Shown here: positions 1 through 9,879 of the stretch, piece by piece
Layout of the letters: each line of letters begins with the position of its first letter
How positions within the stretch are numbered: the stretch's first letter is position 1
Assembly: GCF_016907775.1 (NCBI RefSeq)
Contig: NZ_JAFBCO010000001.1
Location: 1,426,001 to 1,490,000, forward strand
DNA from: Pseudoglutamicibacter cumminsii
Lineage (GTDB): Bacteria; Actinomycetota; Actinomycetes; Actinomycetales; Micrococcaceae
DNA: 64,000 nucleotides
Reading direction: 5' to 3'
The notes under the pieces: generated by a model
Told to the model about the DNA's origin: nothing
What the model saw: the letters and a program-made list of their open reading frames with translations, nothing else
Database searches by the model: none
Made by a program: the position numbers and the translations under genes

Positions 1-2
1 CC

Positions 3-698
3 GCCACGGGCAAGATCGTGACGATCGGCATCACACCGAGTTATGCGGCGACCGGTTTCGGTTACATCCGTGCGGGAGAAAAGTTGAAGATCCCAGGCGC
101 TCCGAACGGCCGAAAGGTCGTCGAATTCGTTGAGAAGCCGGGGGAAGCGGCTGCTCAACGTTACCTGGCTAGCGGTAACTACTTGTGGAACGCGGGCATG
201 TTCGTGGCCCCTGTTGGGCTCATGCTCAAGCACCTGCGGGAGAACGAGCCGACGCTGGCGACGGGTCTTGAAGAGATCGCTGAGGCGTGGGGGACTGACC
301 GTCAAGAGCAGGTCATTAACGATGTGTGGCCTGGCCTGCCTAAAACCGCGATTGACTATGCGGTTGCGGAACCAGCAGCCGCCTCGGGCGATGTTGCGGT
401 GGTTCCAGGTGAGTTCACGTGGGATGACGTGGGCGACTTCGCGGCCCTTGGGCGTCTTAATCCGGCAGAAGATGACTCCCGCGTCAAAGTCCTTGGCCAT
501 GGCGGCCGCGTCTACGTCGATGAGTCCTCCGGCATCGTTGTATCTGATACCAACCGTGTGATTGCGCTGATCGGTGTGGAAGACGTTGTCGTCGTTGATA
601 CACCTGATGCGCTGCTTGTGACCACCAAATCTCACGCGCAACAAGTTAAGGACGCAGTTAACGCGTTGAAGGCTCACGGCCAAACCGACGTACTCTAA
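3..698 (+). CDS. Mannose-1-phosphate guanylyltransferase, C-terminal part (partial)
   Basis: The reading frame is open from the window edge, so the true start lies outside. The enzyme makes GDP-mannose from mannose-1-phosphate and GTP, the donor for mannosylated glycans and lipids. Visible features are the nucleotidyltransferase core (TIGITPSYAATGFGYI), the sugar-binding FVEKP motif followed by a YLWNAGMFV segment, and a DDVGDF motif typical of GDP-mannose pyrophosphorylases. The N-terminal GTP-binding loop is missing only because of truncation. The downstream amidohydrolase starts 44 bp later. GDP-mannose fits the manA and protein O-mannosyltransferase genes elsewhere in the window. Confidence 0.9.
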   Translation, partial: ATGKIVTIGITPSYAATGFGYIRAGEKLKIPGAPNGRKVVEFVEKPGEAAAQRYLASGNYLWNAGMFVAPVGLMLKHLRENEPTLATGLEEIAEAWGTDRQEQVINDVWPGLPKTAIDYAVAEPAAASGDVAVVPGEFTWDDVGDFAALGRLNPAEDDSRVKVLGHGGRVYVDESSGIVVSDTNRVIALIGVEDVVVVDTPDALLVTTKSHAQQVKDAVNALKAHGQTDVL

Positions 699-713
699 CA
701 GCGACGTACTCTA
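686..713. repeat. 12-bp tandem duplication over a stop codon
   Basis: CGACGTACTCTA occurs at 686-697 and again at 702-713, a 16-bp period. The first copy contains the last codons of the guanylyltransferase gene and runs into its TAA stop. The second copy is noncoding. Confidence 0.8.
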
Positions 714-741
714 TTGAGGTGACGAAGAGGAAGGTAACGCC

Positions 742-1950
742 GTGACAGCTCAAACGCCCGCACTGGACACTTCTGCGCACATCGAGGATCTGTTTGAGAG
801 CCTCGTGGCGTTCCGACGTGAAGTGCATGCTGATCCGGAGTTGTCATTCGAGGAGTTCCGTACAACCGACAGGATCGTAGAAGCCCTCGAAATAGCAGGA
901 CTTGAGCCTCAGCGTTTGCAGGACACCGGCGCTTACGTTGATATCGGCGAGGGGCCTTTCGCGATCGGCTTGCGTGCAGATATCGACGCTCTGCCGGTCA
1001 CCGAAGTCACGGGACTCGAGTACGCATCCAAAAACAAGGGCGTAGCCCACGCGTGCGGCCACGACGTCCACACGACCGTGATGCTCGGCGTCGCGTTCGT
1101 GCTTCACCGCCTGAATCAGGAAGGCAAGCTCAACGCTCGCGTCCGCGTCATCTTCCAGCCAGCTGAAGAAAAGATGCCGGGCGGCGCTAAGAAGGTCATC
1201 AAGCAGGGCATCATTGACCCGCTTCCGCGTCTGGCCGCGTTGCATTGTGAGCCGCGCATCCTTGCCGGCCGCGTTGGAACCCGCATCGGCGCTATCACCT
1301 CGGCATCTGACACGATCCGCATTCGCCTTCACGGCCGCGGTGGCCACACGTCCCGCCCGCATCTGACCGAGGACCTTGTGTACGCGATGGCGCAAATCGC
1401 GCTGGGTGTTCCGGCGGTTCTGAGCCGCCGCATCGACGTTCGTTCCGCGGTTTCTGTTGTGTGGGGTCAGATCAGCGCGGGTAACGCACCCAACGCGATC
1501 CCGGCGTTCGGTACCTTATCCGGCACGATGCGCTGCCTCGACGCCGGTGCGTGGGATCAGGCGGGCGAGTTGCTTGATCAGGTCATCAAGCAGGTTGCGG
1601 CACCGTATAACGTTGAAGTTGAGGTGGATCACATCCGCGGTGTTCCGCCGGTTGTCAATGCCGAGTCCGAAACCGCGCTCATCGAAGAAGCGGCCCGCCA
1701 GGAGATCGGCGGCGAGGCTATCGAACTGATGCCGCAGTCGATGGGCGGCGAGGACTTCGCCTGGATGACGATGCGGAAGCCGGGCGTTCTGATGCGCTTG
1801 GGTACGCGTCGCCCGGGTGGGCCGGTTTACGATCTTCACCAGGGTGACTACGATCCGGATGAATCCGCGATCAAGACTGGCGTTGCTGTGATGACTCGCG
1901 CCGCGCTGTTGGCGGCGGACGATGCGGCGCAGAAAGCGCAGAAGAAGTAA
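742..1950 (+). CDS. M20D family amidohydrolase (HipO/IAA-amino acid hydrolase-like)
   Basis: A 402-residue metal-dependent amidohydrolase of the M20 peptidase family, which cleaves N-acylated amino acids. The exact substrate cannot be read from sequence. The metal site is complete: HACGHD around residue 103-108, the PAEE motif with catalytic and ligand glutamates at 142-143, HCEP around 168-171, and a C-terminal MGGEDFAWM. The lid domain begins near GGHTSRPH. The GTG start at 742 has a good ribosome site (GAGGAAGG, about seven bases upstream). No signal peptide is seen, so it is probably cytoplasmic. Confidence 0.9.
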   Translation: MTAQTPALDTSAHIEDLFESLVAFRREVHADPELSFEEFRTTDRIVEALEIAGLEPQRLQDTGAYVDIGEGPFAIGLRADIDALPVTEVTGLEYASKNKGVAHACGHDVHTTVMLGVAFVLHRLNQEGKLNARVRVIFQPAEEKMPGGAKKVIKQGIIDPLPRLAALHCEPRILAGRVGTRIGAITSASDTIRIRLHGRGGHTSRPHLTEDLVYAMAQIALGVPAVLSRRIDVRSAVSVVWGQISAGNAPNAIPAFGTLSGTMRCLDAGAWDQAGELLDQVIKQVAAPYNVEVEVDHIRGVPPVVNAESETALIEEAARQEIGGEAIELMPQSMGGEDFAWMTMRKPGVLMRLGTRRPGGPVYDLHQGDYDPDESAIKTGVAVMTRAALLAADDAAQKAQKK

Positions 1951-2017
1951 CAGGTCGCAGAAGTCGGAATAAAGCACACAAGCCGTAACGCCGCGTCGAT
2001 AGGAAGAGTATGACGGG

Positions 2018-2726
2018 ATGAACCTGATCGGACTAGTTGTCGCTTCAAAACTGGGCGACACGTTGGACATGGTCAACGATTGGATCCTCCACACAGCGAC
2101 CGCGTGGTGGGTCCTGCCTGTTGTCTTCCTGATGTCCTTGATCGATGGGTTCTTCCCGGTTGTCCCGTCGGAGTCTTTGCTCATCGGCTTGTCTTCGGTG
2201 TGGAGCACGCAGGGTTTCTTACCGCTCATGGTTTTGGCGCTCGTGGGCGCAACCGGCGCTTTCATTGGCGACCAGATCGCTTATTCGATGGGCCGGGCGG
2301 TGGGCCGCCAGGGTTTCAAATGGATGCGCAGACCTGCGGTCGCGAAGATGCTGGTGACCGCCGAAAAGCAGCTTGAGAAGCGTGGCGGCGTCCTGATTTT
2401 CACTGCGCGGTATGTGCCCATTGGTCGCGTCGCAGTGAACTTCACGGCCGGCGCGACGGGCTACTCGCGTAAGGCGTTCATGCTCTATGACGCGATCGGG
2501 TGCCTCATGTGGGGCGCGTATTCCGTGTTGATCGGAACCGTGGGTGGCCAGTGGATGGAAGAGAACCGTCTGCTGGGGATTTTCATTTCGATCTGTATCG
2601 CGATGGCGCTCGGCTGGGTCTTGGACCGCATCGTGCATCGCGTGATTTTTCGGGTTAACCCTGACTGGGAAGAGACTGAGCCGAAGCCTAAGCCTCCGCG
2701 CCGTGAGGTGCATTTGAAGGATCCCG

Positions 2727-2737
<11 letters not shown>
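2018..2737 (+). CDS. DedA family membrane protein (SNARE-associated/VTT domain)
   Basis: A 239-residue polytopic membrane protein of the DedA family, whose members are implicated in lipid scrambling or transport and in envelope homeostasis. The family landmarks are present: an acidic residue in FPVVPSE (about 47-52), the GDQIAYSMGRAVG motif (84-96), and the FTARYVPIGRVAVNFTAGA stretch (128-145) containing the conserved arginines and proline. The C-terminal tail is short, basic and soluble. The ATG at 2018 follows AGGAAGAG by nine bases; an earlier ATG at 2010 is in another frame and closes at once. It overlaps mazG by 11 bases, so the two are probably cotranscribed. Confidence 0.9.
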
Positions 2738-4525
<1,788 letters not shown>

Positions 4526-4632
4526 ATTCAGGGCCTAACGCACAGCTGGCTACGGCCGTGATCGCGTCTGGAGAGACTACCGATGCGGTCACGGCGCGGT
4601 TAGCCCGCAGACACAGCTCAGCTGAGTAGGAT

Positions 4633-4669
4633 AGGAAACCACCGAAGCTTTGTTCTTCGGTGGTTTCCT
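4633..4669 (+). terminator. Terminator hairpin after eno
   Basis: A perfect 15-bp stem (4633-4647 with 4655-4669) and a 7-nt loop lie about 110 bases after the eno stop. No long T-tract follows, as with most hairpins in this window. The rest of the spacer (4526-4632) shows no gene. Confidence 0.75.
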
Positions 4670-4675
4670 GCGTTA

Positions 4676-4728
4676 CTAGCGGGGATGGAGCTAGCGGGAA
4701 ACGATCTAGCGGGTATGGATGTAGCGCC
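4676..4728. repeat. 15-bp degenerate tandem repeat
   Basis: CTAGCGGG recurs at 4676, 4691 and 4706, with a degenerate GTAGCGCC at 4721: an exact 15-bp period over four units. The array lies between the eno terminator and the ribosome site of the division gene. Confidence 0.85.
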
Positions 4729-4742
4729 GAGAGGATGTGCCA

Positions 4743-5864
4743 ATGAGCCAGCGACGCCCACGCGTACCGCATGCGCACAGTGCACAGCAGGCGCGTGAAG
4801 CTAGTGCGCAACAAGCGCGGGAAGCTGAGCAAGCCCGCAAAGCTGAAGAAGCCCGCAAAGACGCTGAAGCCCTTAAAGACGCTGTGGCGTTGCAGGCGGC
4901 GCGAAAACCTGGACAAACACATCAGCCTGAATCTGCGGGAACCGAGGCTGACAAGGCGCAAGAGACCATCACCGCTACATCTAAGGCGCGGCCCAGCAAA
5001 CAAGATAAGAAGCAGCGCCGCCTCGAAAAAAGCGAACGCCGCCGCATGCAACGCGAGCAGGCCCGCAAACGTGCCGAGGCACGGGCGAAAGACACCGAAG
5101 AACGCAAAGCGCGCTTCCACGCGCGCCAAGAAAAAGCTAAACAAGAGCGCGCTTCGCGCGCCTCAGCGCGGGACACCCAGCGCCCACCGCAACGCAACGA
5201 CCAAACTGGAACTAAGCGCGGACGTGCCGCGGCGCGAGCCGCGGCGGCCGAGCGACGCAAAGCCCGCGTCAACGACCGGCTCACTGAACGCGCCGCACTT
5301 CAAGGTGCCATCCGCTCCACCGGAGTACGTGCCTCAGCGCAAAAGACCAAGCCAACGCCGCAACAGCCTGTTCCAGCGAAAAGCTTGTCGATGCGCGTTA
5401 TCGTGCTGACCATCGTCGTCATCATCTCTGCGGTGACGATGTTCCCGGCACTCACAACACTCGGCAATCAGACGGCTGAACTCAACAAAGCCCGCGCCGA
5501 CATTGCCCAAGCTAAAGCCGAACAAGAACGGCTAGACCGCGAACTCAAACGCTGGGACGACCCCGAATACATCAAGCAACAGTCACGCAACCGGCTCAAC
5601 GTGTATTCGCCGGGGGAGAAGCTCTACGTTCCGGTCGGTAAGCCGGCCAAGAAGAAGCTCGCATCGACAAGCCATCCAAGCGGGTACAGGCAAGGGTTGC
5701 CGTGGGCAGAAGGTCTGTGGGATTCCACGGTTTCATTAGGAACCAACCCGACCTCACGCCAACAAACCGACCAGAAGACTGAACAAAACCAGAAGGCTGA
5801 ACAGAACCAGAAAACTGAGCAGAAAGACGATTCTGGGCAGAAGCGTAACGAGGAGAAGAAATGA
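4743..5864 (+). CDS. DivIC/FtsB-like septum formation initiator with long charged N-terminus
   Basis: A bitopic membrane protein of the septum formation initiator family, expected at the divisome. From the ATG at 4743 (eight bases after GAGAGGA) it has 373 residues. Residues 1-200 are cytoplasmic, very rich in Ala, Arg, Lys, Gln and Glu, and probably helical or coiled. One membrane helix spans about 217-239, followed by a coiled coil (AELNKARADIAQAKAEQERL) and the DivIC signature WDDPEYIKQQSRNRLNVYSPGE. The C-terminus ends in a TEQNQK repeat. E. coli FtsB is only about 100 residues, so the N-terminal extension is notable. It starts the operon with DUF501 and ppx. Confidence 0.85.
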   Translation: MSQRRPRVPHAHSAQQAREASAQQAREAEQARKAEEARKDAEALKDAVALQAARKPGQTHQPESAGTEADKAQETITATSKARPSKQDKKQRRLEKSERRRMQREQARKRAEARAKDTEERKARFHARQEKAKQERASRASARDTQRPPQRNDQTGTKRGRAAARAAAAERRKARVNDRLTERAALQGAIRSTGVRASAQKTKPTPQQPVPAKSLSMRVIVLTIVVIISAVTMFPALTTLGNQTAELNKARADIAQAKAEQERLDRELKRWDDPEYIKQQSRNRLNVYSPGEKLYVPVGKPAKKKLASTSHPSGYRQGLPWAEGLWDSTVSLGTNPTSRQQTDQKTEQNQKAEQNQKTEQKDDSGQKRNEEKK

Positions 5865-6538
5865 CGACCCCCGCCGCAGAAGCGCTCAACAGCGAACAGC
5901 GGATTCCTACTGAAAAGGACGTCGACACCGTGTCACGCCAACTGGGCCGTCCTGCCCGCGACATCGTGGAGATTGGGGCACGTTGCGTCTGCGGAAACCC
6001 GCTTGTGGCGACCACCGCGCCTCGTCTGAGCTCGGGAATCCCGTTCCCGACCACGTACTACCTGACGCACCCGGTTGCTACGTCCGCGTGTTCACGCGTC
6101 GAAGCTGAAGGCCTCATGGTCACGATGAACGAGCAGTTGGCCGAAGACCCGGAACTTGCGAAAGCGTACGCCGCGGCTCATGAACACTACCTCGCTGTTC
6201 GCGACGCGATTGGTAAGCGTTCCGGTGTAGGAGAGGTTCCGGAGATCGCGGGCGTATCTGCAGGCGGGATGCCTGACCGCGTCAAGTGCATCCACGTGCT
6301 CGTAGGCCATTCGCTGGCGGCGGGCCCGGGAACGAACCCGCTCGGTGACCAAGCTCTCGAGGCGATTTCCGAATGGTGGCGCCCCGACGTGTGCTCGTGC
6401 GCTGGCGCGTGGGACACCGAAGGTCCAGCCCCATCCAAGGACAAATCACGCCACGTCCGGACCCAGGCCGGCGACCCTGAACAGAAGCGCATCGAACGCG
6501 CCGCTAAGCGTGCCGCAGAGAAGGCGGAGGGCAACTAG
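5861..6538 (+). CDS. DUF501 domain protein
   Basis: A 225-residue protein of unknown function, recognised by the DUF501 pattern: LGRPARDIVEIGARCVCGNP near the N-terminus, PFPTTYYLTHP, and a central IHVLVGHSLA segment. Several cysteines (RCVCG, KCIHV, CSCAGAW) suggest possible metal binding, but this is untested. The start overlaps the stop of the division gene by four bases (ATGA), and ppx begins on the base after its stop, so the three genes are translationally coupled. The division protein-DUF501-Ppx order is conserved in actinobacteria. Confidence 0.9.
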   Translation: MTTPAAEALNSEQRIPTEKDVDTVSRQLGRPARDIVEIGARCVCGNPLVATTAPRLSSGIPFPTTYYLTHPVATSACSRVEAEGLMVTMNEQLAEDPELAKAYAAAHEHYLAVRDAIGKRSGVGEVPEIAGVSAGGMPDRVKCIHVLVGHSLAAGPGTNPLGDQALEAISEWWRPDVCSCAGAWDTEGPAPSKDKSRHVRTQAGDPEQKRIERAAKRAAEKAEGN

Positions 6539-7495
6539 ATGCGCGCCGCCGTCATCGACTGTGGAACCAACTCAGTCCGTCTGCTGATCGCCGACATGAC
6601 AGTCACCGACGGCGAGATCGAACTCACAGACTGCGTCCGCACCATGGAGGTTGTGCGGCTGGGTCAAGGCGTGGACTCGCATGGCCGGGTCTCGCCAGAA
6701 GCCCTCGAGCGGCTCGCGAAAGCCCTCGACGGTTTCGCCGCGATCATCGAACGCTACAAGCCAGAGCAGACGACCTTCGTAGCGACGTCAGCAACCCGCG
6801 ACGCCGCGAATGCAGAAGAAGTGCACGATGTGGTGCGCCGCCACCTCGGTGTGGAACCTAACGTCATAACCGGCGACCAAGAAGCCCTCTATTCCTTCAC
6901 CGGCGCAGTTTCGGCTGTCGATGTTGCACCGGCTGAAAATGTCCTGGTGCTTGATCTCGGGGGAGGGTCAACCGAGTTTGTGATTGGCCGGGAAGGCGAA
7001 GTGCTCGCGGAAGCCTCAACCCAGATGGGTGCGGTCCGCTACGCCGAACGGTTCATCCACTCCGACCCGCCGCTTGAGAGCGAAAAAGAAGCCATCGCGA
7101 GTGCCGTCGGTGACGTACTGACCGAGCTATCAGACACCATCGACCTCAGCACAGTAGACCGCCTCGTCGGCGTCGCAGGCACTGTGACCACAGTGCTGGC
7201 TCACGCTCTCGACCTGCCGGCCTATGTGCCAGAACGCATCACCGGCGCATCGATTCCCGTTCCACTGGCGATAGCAATCTGCGGAGAACTCGCGTCCTTC
7301 TCTAAGAAGAGGCTCGCCGACTTGCCGTATATGCACCCCGGCCGCGTCGACATCATGGCCGGCGGAGCGATGATCCTCAAAACCATTCTTGAAACCGTCC
7401 ACGAGCGCAGCAACGGTCGCGTCAAAGAGCTCGCTGCCAGCGAAAACGACATCCTCGACGGGGTTGCGCTCGAACTCATGCGCCGCACGATGTGA
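6539..7495 (+). CDS. ppx: Ppx/GppA family exopolyphosphatase
   Basis: A 318-residue member of the ASKHA superfamily, predicted to degrade polyphosphate and/or (p)ppGpp. The two phosphate-binding loops are present: VIDCGTNSVRLLIAD (5-19) and LDLGGGSTEFVIG (138-150). The catalytic glutamate is probably in GDQEALYSF. The protein has only the core domains and lacks the C-terminal HD-like region of long E. coli Ppx, as is usual in actinobacteria. The ATG follows the DUF501 stop directly (TAGATG). Confidence 0.93.
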   Translation: MRAAVIDCGTNSVRLLIADMTVTDGEIELTDCVRTMEVVRLGQGVDSHGRVSPEALERLAKALDGFAAIIERYKPEQTTFVATSATRDAANAEEVHDVVRRHLGVEPNVITGDQEALYSFTGAVSAVDVAPAENVLVLDLGGGSTEFVIGREGEVLAEASTQMGAVRYAERFIHSDPPLESEKEAIASAVGDVLTELSDTIDLSTVDRLVGVAGTVTTVLAHALDLPAYVPERITGASIPVPLAIAICGELASFSKKRLADLPYMHPGRVDIMAGGAMILKTILETVHERSNGRVKELAASENDILDGVALELMRRTM

Positions 7496-7503
7496 CGCAG
7501 ACT

Positions 7504-7530
7504 TTGACAAACTCAGATCAGGCATAGAAT
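7504..7530 (+). promoter_or_regulatory. Promoter of ndh, likely giving a leaderless mRNA
   Basis: TTGACA at 7504-7509 and TAGAAT at 7525-7530 are separated by 15 bp. The expected transcription start falls at or next to the A of the ndh ATG at 7537. The only ribosome-site-like bases (GGAG, 7531-7534) are two bases from the ATG, too close to act. Confidence 0.6.
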
Positions 7531-7536
7531 GGAGCT

Positions 7537-8925
7537 ATGCCTAGCTCACAGCAACTATCTCAGCGCCCACGTACTCTCGTCGTAGGTGGTGGATACCTCG
7601 GTCTCTACGTTGCCAAGAACCTCCAGAAGAAGGTTCGTAGCCTCGGCGGCATCGTAACCGTGGTTGATCCGCTTCCATACATGACCTACCAGCCGTTCCT
7701 CCCAGAAGTTATGGGTGGATCGATCGAACCACGCCACATCACCGTGCCGCATGCACGCTGGCTCCGCCACAGCGAACTCGTTCGCGGCTCGGTCGTCAGC
7801 ATCGACCACAAGGCGAAGGAAGCCCTCGTCAAGGGTGAAGACGGTGAAGAGTTCACCATCCCTTACCAGGATGTCGTCCTCGCGGCCGGCGCGATCACCA
7901 AGACGTTCCCTATCCCAGGCCTCGCAGACGCCGGCATCGGCGTCAAGCGCGTCGAAGAAGCGATCTACCTGCGCGACCACGTTCAGGAGCGCATCCAGTT
8001 CGCAGACAACACGGACGACCCTGTAGCACGCAAGCGTGCACTGCGCGTCGTCGTCGTAGGCGGTGGCTTCAACGGTGTTGAGACCATCTCCGAGTTGCAC
8101 GACGCAGCTGTTCTGGCTGCACAGCGTTGCCGCAACATCACCCCAGCAGACCTCGACTTCCAGCTCGTTGAAGCAATGGGCAAGATCATGCCTGAGGTCC
8201 AGGAAGACTCCGCTAAGTGGGTTGTTGAGCACCTCCGCGACCGCGGCATCACCGTGCGCCTCAACACCTCGCTTTCCGACGCGACCGACCGCCACCTCAA
8301 GCTCGTTTCGATGCCAGGCGGCGACCCAGTAGACGAGTTCGACGTCGACACCCTCATCTGGACCGCTGGCGTCCAGGCTAACCCGATGATTCGCGACACT
8401 GACCTCAACGTCGAACAGCGCGGCCGCCTGACCGTTGACGCGACCCTGCGTTGCGTTGACGCTGACGGCAACGTCATCGAAGGCGCATGGGGTGCAGGCG
8501 ACATCGCTGCGGTCCCAGATCTCTCCGGTGGCGGCCTCCCAGACGGCACGTGCGTACCGAACGCGCAGCACGCCGTCCGCCAGGCGCCAGTCTTGGCAAG
8601 CAACCTGCTCGCTGAACGCTACGGCCAGGGCGAAATCAAGGAATACAAGCACACCAACCTCGGTGCTGTCGCTGGCCTCGGCTACGGCAAGGGCGTTGCC
8701 AAGATCATCAAGTTCCCAATGCATGGCTTCCTCGCGTGGGCTGCACACCGCGGCTACCACGGCATGGCTATGCCAACCATCGAACGCAAGATCCGCGTCT
8801 TCAGCGGTTGGATCAACCAGCTCATCGCAGGCCGCGATGTGTGGGGTCTGCGCAACGTGAACCGTCCATTCGACGAGTTCCGCAAGGCAGCTTCCCCTAA
8901 GAAGAAGGCTGATTCTTCCAAGTAA
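7537..8925 (+). CDS. ndh: Type II NADH dehydrogenase (NDH-2)
   Basis: A 462-residue FAD-dependent, non-proton-pumping NADH:quinone oxidoreductase feeding electrons to menaquinone at the inner membrane face. The FAD Rossmann motif VVGGGYLGLYVAKNL lies at 15-29 and the NADH motif VVVVGGGFNGVET at 171-183. The second FAD contact (GAGDIAAVPD) and the PNAQHAVRQ segment are present. The C-terminal region (FLAWAAHRGYHG and the following amphipathic helix) fits the membrane-anchoring part. It has its own promoter and a strong terminator, so it is monocistronic. Confidence 0.93.
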   Translation: MPSSQQLSQRPRTLVVGGGYLGLYVAKNLQKKVRSLGGIVTVVDPLPYMTYQPFLPEVMGGSIEPRHITVPHARWLRHSELVRGSVVSIDHKAKEALVKGEDGEEFTIPYQDVVLAAGAITKTFPIPGLADAGIGVKRVEEAIYLRDHVQERIQFADNTDDPVARKRALRVVVVGGGFNGVETISELHDAAVLAAQRCRNITPADLDFQLVEAMGKIMPEVQEDSAKWVVEHLRDRGITVRLNTSLSDATDRHLKLVSMPGGDPVDEFDVDTLIWTAGVQANPMIRDTDLNVEQRGRLTVDATLRCVDADGNVIEGAWGAGDIAAVPDLSGGGLPDGTCVPNAQHAVRQAPVLASNLLAERYGQGEIKEYKHTNLGAVAGLGYGKGVAKIIKFPMHGFLAWAAHRGYHGMAMPTIERKIRVFSGWINQLIAGRDVWGLRNVNRPFDEFRKAASPKKKADSSK

Positions 8926-8932
8926 CTCTCAC

Positions 8933-8980
8933 AGCGAGGTGTTCGGCTGCGAGTATCAGCCGAACACCTCGCTTTCTTTT
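8933..8980 (+). terminator. Rho-independent terminator after ndh
   Basis: A perfect 16-bp stem (8933-8948 with 8958-8973) with a 9-nt loop is followed by TTCTTTT. This is the most classical terminator in the window. Confidence 0.9.
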
Positions 8981-9052
8981 CACTCTTCACGGTGGATTCG
9001 CCGTGAAAACCGATACTCACGCGCGCTCCGCTACACAGCGTTCAGCGCGCAC

Positions 9053-9125
9053 GCCCCCATAGCCCAATGGCAGAGGCAGAGGACTTAAAATCCTTTCAGT
9101 CTGGGTTCGAGTCCCAGTGGGGGCA
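9053..9125 (+). tRNA. tRNA with anticodon UAA (Leu), class I architecture
   Basis: A full cloverleaf can be folded. The acceptor stem is GCCCCCA with TGGGGGC (9053-9059/9118-9124). The D-stem GCC pairs with GGC, and the anticodon stem GAGGA pairs with TCCTT. The loop CTTAAAA gives anticodon TAA at 9086-9088. The T-stem CTGGG pairs with CCCAG around TTCGAGT. The discriminator is A and CCA is not encoded. The variable loop has only five bases (9096-9100), whereas bacterial leucine tRNAs normally carry a long variable arm. The leucine call therefore rests on the anticodon alone. Confidence 0.85.
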
Positions 9126-9126
9126 C

Positions 9127-9777
9127 GTGCCAGGTGTTGATCTGATTCAGCCGATCGCGGTCTTGAAAGACCCCGAGGCTTTAGCGACCCACGAAGATAC
9201 GTGCCTTGCGGCCGCGCTCGCATCCGTTACCGCATGGCTGGCTTTCCCCGATGACCCGATGTGGGAGCCATGGCTGTACGGGACCGACGGCCGCGGCGGG
9301 GGCCAAGGTAAAAGCGTGCGACGAGGGAAACCGAAAGACTTCCGCGCACTCGAGACCGCCGGCGCAGTGATGGTGAGCGTCGGAACTGCGAAGGCTGCCG
9401 CGCTCGCCCCGACCGAATATCCACTCACCGGACGCATGAAGCAACTGCAGGTGTCCGGAACCGAGTTCGAACACACCGGCGAAGCAACAGTCCACGGCGA
9501 CATGGAAGCGCCACGTGTCTTGCACATCGGGATCGACACCGTGCTGGGGATGTCGACCGGCAAAGCGGCCGCACAATCGGCTCACGCGGCCCTGACATGG
9601 GCGATGCAACTCAGCCCCGAAGAACTTGAAGCCTGGATTGAACACGATTTCCCGTCAACCCTTATCCCGCTCGATCGTGACGGATGGAGCACCACAGCAA
9701 CCAATGCAACCGTTGTGATCCGCGACGCGGGACATACCGAAATTAAGTCAGGTTCCGTTACAGCTGTCGCTTGGTGA
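9127..9777 (+). CDS. Pth2-like peptidyl-tRNA hydrolase family protein
   Basis: Assigned to the archaeal/eukaryotic-type Pth2 fold by its C-terminal half: GKAAAQSAHAA at about 145-155 matches the Pth2 helix motif, and VVIRDAGHTEIKSGSVT at 196-212 matches the terminal strand and loop. It would release peptidyl-tRNAs that drop off ribosomes. The N-terminal 120 residues are less conserved. The start is uncertain. The first in-frame start after the tRNA is the GTG at 9127, separated from the tRNA discriminator base by one nucleotide; the longer frame from 9067 lies inside the tRNA and is rejected. A standard bacterial Pth is also present at 58668. Confidence 0.75.
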   Translation: MPGVDLIQPIAVLKDPEALATHEDTCLAAALASVTAWLAFPDDPMWEPWLYGTDGRGGGQGKSVRRGKPKDFRALETAGAVMVSVGTAKAAALAPTEYPLTGRMKQLQVSGTEFEHTGEATVHGDMEAPRVLHIGIDTVLGMSTGKAAAQSAHAALTWAMQLSPEELEAWIEHDFPSTLIPLDRDGWSTTATNATVVIRDAGHTEIKSGSVTAVAW

Positions 9778-9879
9778 AGCCGACCTGTAGGATAGATCAC
9801 GGTTCCTTGGACGCGCGTTTCAGCACGTGAATCTCACGGGGTGAAGGGCGCCGCCCTAAGAAAAAGAGGTAGAAAATTA

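Noticed and set aside
9067-9126. Extended N-terminus of the Pth2-like protein through the tRNA
   Set aside because: The segment is the tRNA gene itself; coding use of it is implausible.
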